DNA from: JAVJUV01 sp040220415 | GTDB taxonomy: Bacteria; Pseudomonadota; Alphaproteobacteria; Rhodobacterales; Rhodobacteraceae | Reading direction: 5' to 3' | Assembly: GCA_040220415.1 (NCBI GenBank) | Contig: JAVJUV010000010.1 | Location: 47,315 to 111,314 of the forward strand | DNA: 64,000 nt | Part shown: piece by piece, positions 62,977 through 64,000 of the stretch | How positions within the stretch are numbered: position 1 is the stretch's first letter | How the letters are laid out: each line of letters starts with the position of its first letter | Translations under genes and position numbers: made by a program | Notes under the pieces: model-generated | Databases searched by the model: none | The model's input: only the letters and a program-made list of their open reading frames with translations | Told to the model about the DNA's origin: nothing

Positions 62977-64000
62977 TCAGGCGGCTTGCAGGCCCGACGC
63001 GGCCGTTCGTCTTCGAGCCATCGTCTCGGCGAGGAACAGGAAGGCCATGACAGGGATGACCCAGGCGATGCGGCCCTGGTATCGGTCGACGGAATACGAC
63101 AGGCCGCCGAAGATGAAGGCGTTGCCGAGCAGTCCCAGACCCAGCACGACGAACATGTCGACCCAGCGCGATGACATGCCCGCGAATAGTCCCACTCCGG
63201 CGATCAGGATCACGCTTGCCAGGGTCGCCAGGGGAATGATGCGGTCGAATGTTCCAAGGAAGTCCACGGTCGGTCCGGCTTCGACATCTATCGGTGCGTA
63301 GTCTTCGACAAAGCCGTCGGCCACGTAGATCTGGCTGACGCCGACCCGAACAACCTGAAAGGCGATGTTCGAGAAGAGCGATTTCGACTGCTCAACCGGA
63401 TAGGACATGAAGGCGCCCAGGACGACTTTCCATTCCTCGCTTCGGACCCTGTCGAACTGATCTTTCGGAAGCGATAGCACGCCCTCGTCCGACCAGAGAA
63501 ACCAGTAGGTGTCCGATGAAAAACTGTCGCCGTAAATTTCGCAAAGCGCCAGATCGGCTTCCGGGCAGACATCGCGCAGGTACCATAGCGCGGGACCGTC
63601 GTTGAGCGACCTGGCCAGAATGATCGGCAGGCGTTGCGGCGTGACGCTGGGCTCTTTCAGAACGGCCGAACTTGCGCCGAGATTGGTGAGCGGCGCGGCC
63701 GATACCGCGATCAGGCCCAGGATCAACGGTTTCCAGCCAAGCCTGCCGCGCAGAAGCCGGACGCCGAGCGCTACCATCACGATGCCGAACATCAGCGGGA
63801 TGTTTCCATAGTGCGCCGCGGCCGAGAAACCGGACAGCGCGAGCAGCAGCAGAAGCGCCCAAATGCCGAACCGGTCGATATCGCGGACGAGCAGGACACC
63901 GAACAATATGACAAGGCCGCCGAAAACGTCGGGCATCAGGTAGGAGGAGTAGAAGGGCAGACCGGACAGAGCCGCGATCAGGGCCGCGCCGATGACCAGG
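62977..64000 (-). CDS. polytopic membrane protein, 5' end outside window
   Basis: The frame enters from the right edge and ends at 62977, giving at least 341 residues. Before the first ATG inside the window (63936) it still reads in frame as membrane sequence (LIAALSGLPFYSSYLMPDVF), so the gene starts beyond 64000. There are about five hydrophobic segments in the first third, a soluble loop of about 130 residues holding DVCPEADLALCEIYGDSFSSD with a possible disulfide, and three more segments at the end. It could be a GT-C-like or O-antigen-type protein, next to UDP-xylose synthesis, but no motif proves it. Confidence 0.8.
   Translation of the reverse strand, partial: LVIGAALIAALSGLPFYSSYLMPDVFGGLVILFGVLLVRDIDRFGIWALLLLLALSGFSAAAHYGNIPLMFGIVMVALGVRLLRGRLGWKPLILGLIAVSAAPLTNLGASSAVLKEPSVTPQRLPIILARSLNDGPALWYLRDVCPEADLALCEIYGDSFSSDTYWFLWSDEGVLSLPKDQFDRVRSEEWKVVLGAFMSYPVEQSKSLFSNIAFQVVRVGVSQIYVADGFVEDYAPIDVEAGPTVDFLGTFDRIIPLATLASVILIAGVGLFAGMSSRWVDMFVVLGLGLLGNAFIFGGLSYSVDRYQGRIAWVIPVMAFLFLAETMARRRTAASGLQAA

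Overview
The window is chromosomal DNA of an alphaproteobacterium, most likely a marine member of the Rhodobacterales (Roseobacter group). The reasons are a clear DMSP demethylase gene (dmdA), alphaproteobacterial-type SerC and LeuB/C/D, an IalB-family secreted protein, UPF0314, DUF2794, a GAAC-N7-GAAC-like LexA site, and high G+C with many GTG/TTG starts. I see no insertion sequence, prophage, CRISPR array or rRNA. One tRNA gene, tRNA-Pro(CGG), is present. The identification rests on recognising protein families by eye; no search was run.

Layout. 1-14.7 kb: the start of an Atg22/UMF1-type MFS permease, YggT, RecQ, YaaA, a hybrid sensor kinase, a half-length asparaginase, a thiolase, the kbl-tdh threonine-degradation operon with a possible 26-residue membrane peptide at its end, UPF0314, a crotonase-dmdA pair for DMSP catabolism, a DinB-fold protein and a PPP-type phosphatase. 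14.8-18.7 kb: the serine pathway, with serC-serA on one strand (serC has a structured leader) and serB divergent from it. 18.7-33 kb: asparaginase II, an IalB-like protein, rlmN, a GlsB-like protein, a LOG-family hydrolase, a Ser/Thr dehydratase, then dapD and dapE separated by two unknown proteins and a HAD phosphatase, followed by a GNAT protein, a DUF2064 protein, rnr, an MltB-type transglycosylase and tag. 33-40.7 kb: a TbpB-like lipoprotein, an isolated dnaE2 that lacks the usual C-terminal OB domain, rppH, a LuxR-type regulator with an NTF2-like sensor domain, and secreted unknowns. 41-49.7 kb: asd, a carbonic anhydrase-sbtA-sbtB module in which sbtA carries an in-frame amber codon, leucyl aminopeptidase with an NlpC/P60 hydrolase, DUF2794, a structured RNA candidate ending in a strong intrinsic terminator, and mtnP-apt. 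50-58.3 kb: leuC-leuD, two less-known genes, a divergent SDR/LysR pair, leuB, an EamA permease and tRNA-Pro. 58.4-64 kb: a ThDP enzyme, a CPA2 antiporter, cueR with a MerR-type promoter, a UDP-glucuronate decarboxylase and the 3' part of a polytopic membrane protein.

How the genes work together. Much of the window is amino-acid metabolism: serine synthesis (serA, serB, serC), threonine to glycine (tdh, kbl), Ser/Thr deamination, the aspartate/diaminopimelate pathway (asd, dapD, dapE) and leucine synthesis (leuB, leuC, leuD). mtnP and apt recycle methylthioadenosine and adenine. dmdA with its crotonase points to use of algal DMSP. The carbonic anhydrase/SbtA/SbtB cluster looks like a bicarbonate-handling module that has lost, or is losing, its permease.

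No unmistakable new multi-gene system was found. The observations most worth following are the RNA between DUF2794 and mtnP, the broken carbonic anhydrase-SbtA-SbtB operon, the shortened DnaE2, the threonine dehydrogenase without structural-zinc cysteines and the tdh-coupled micropeptide.
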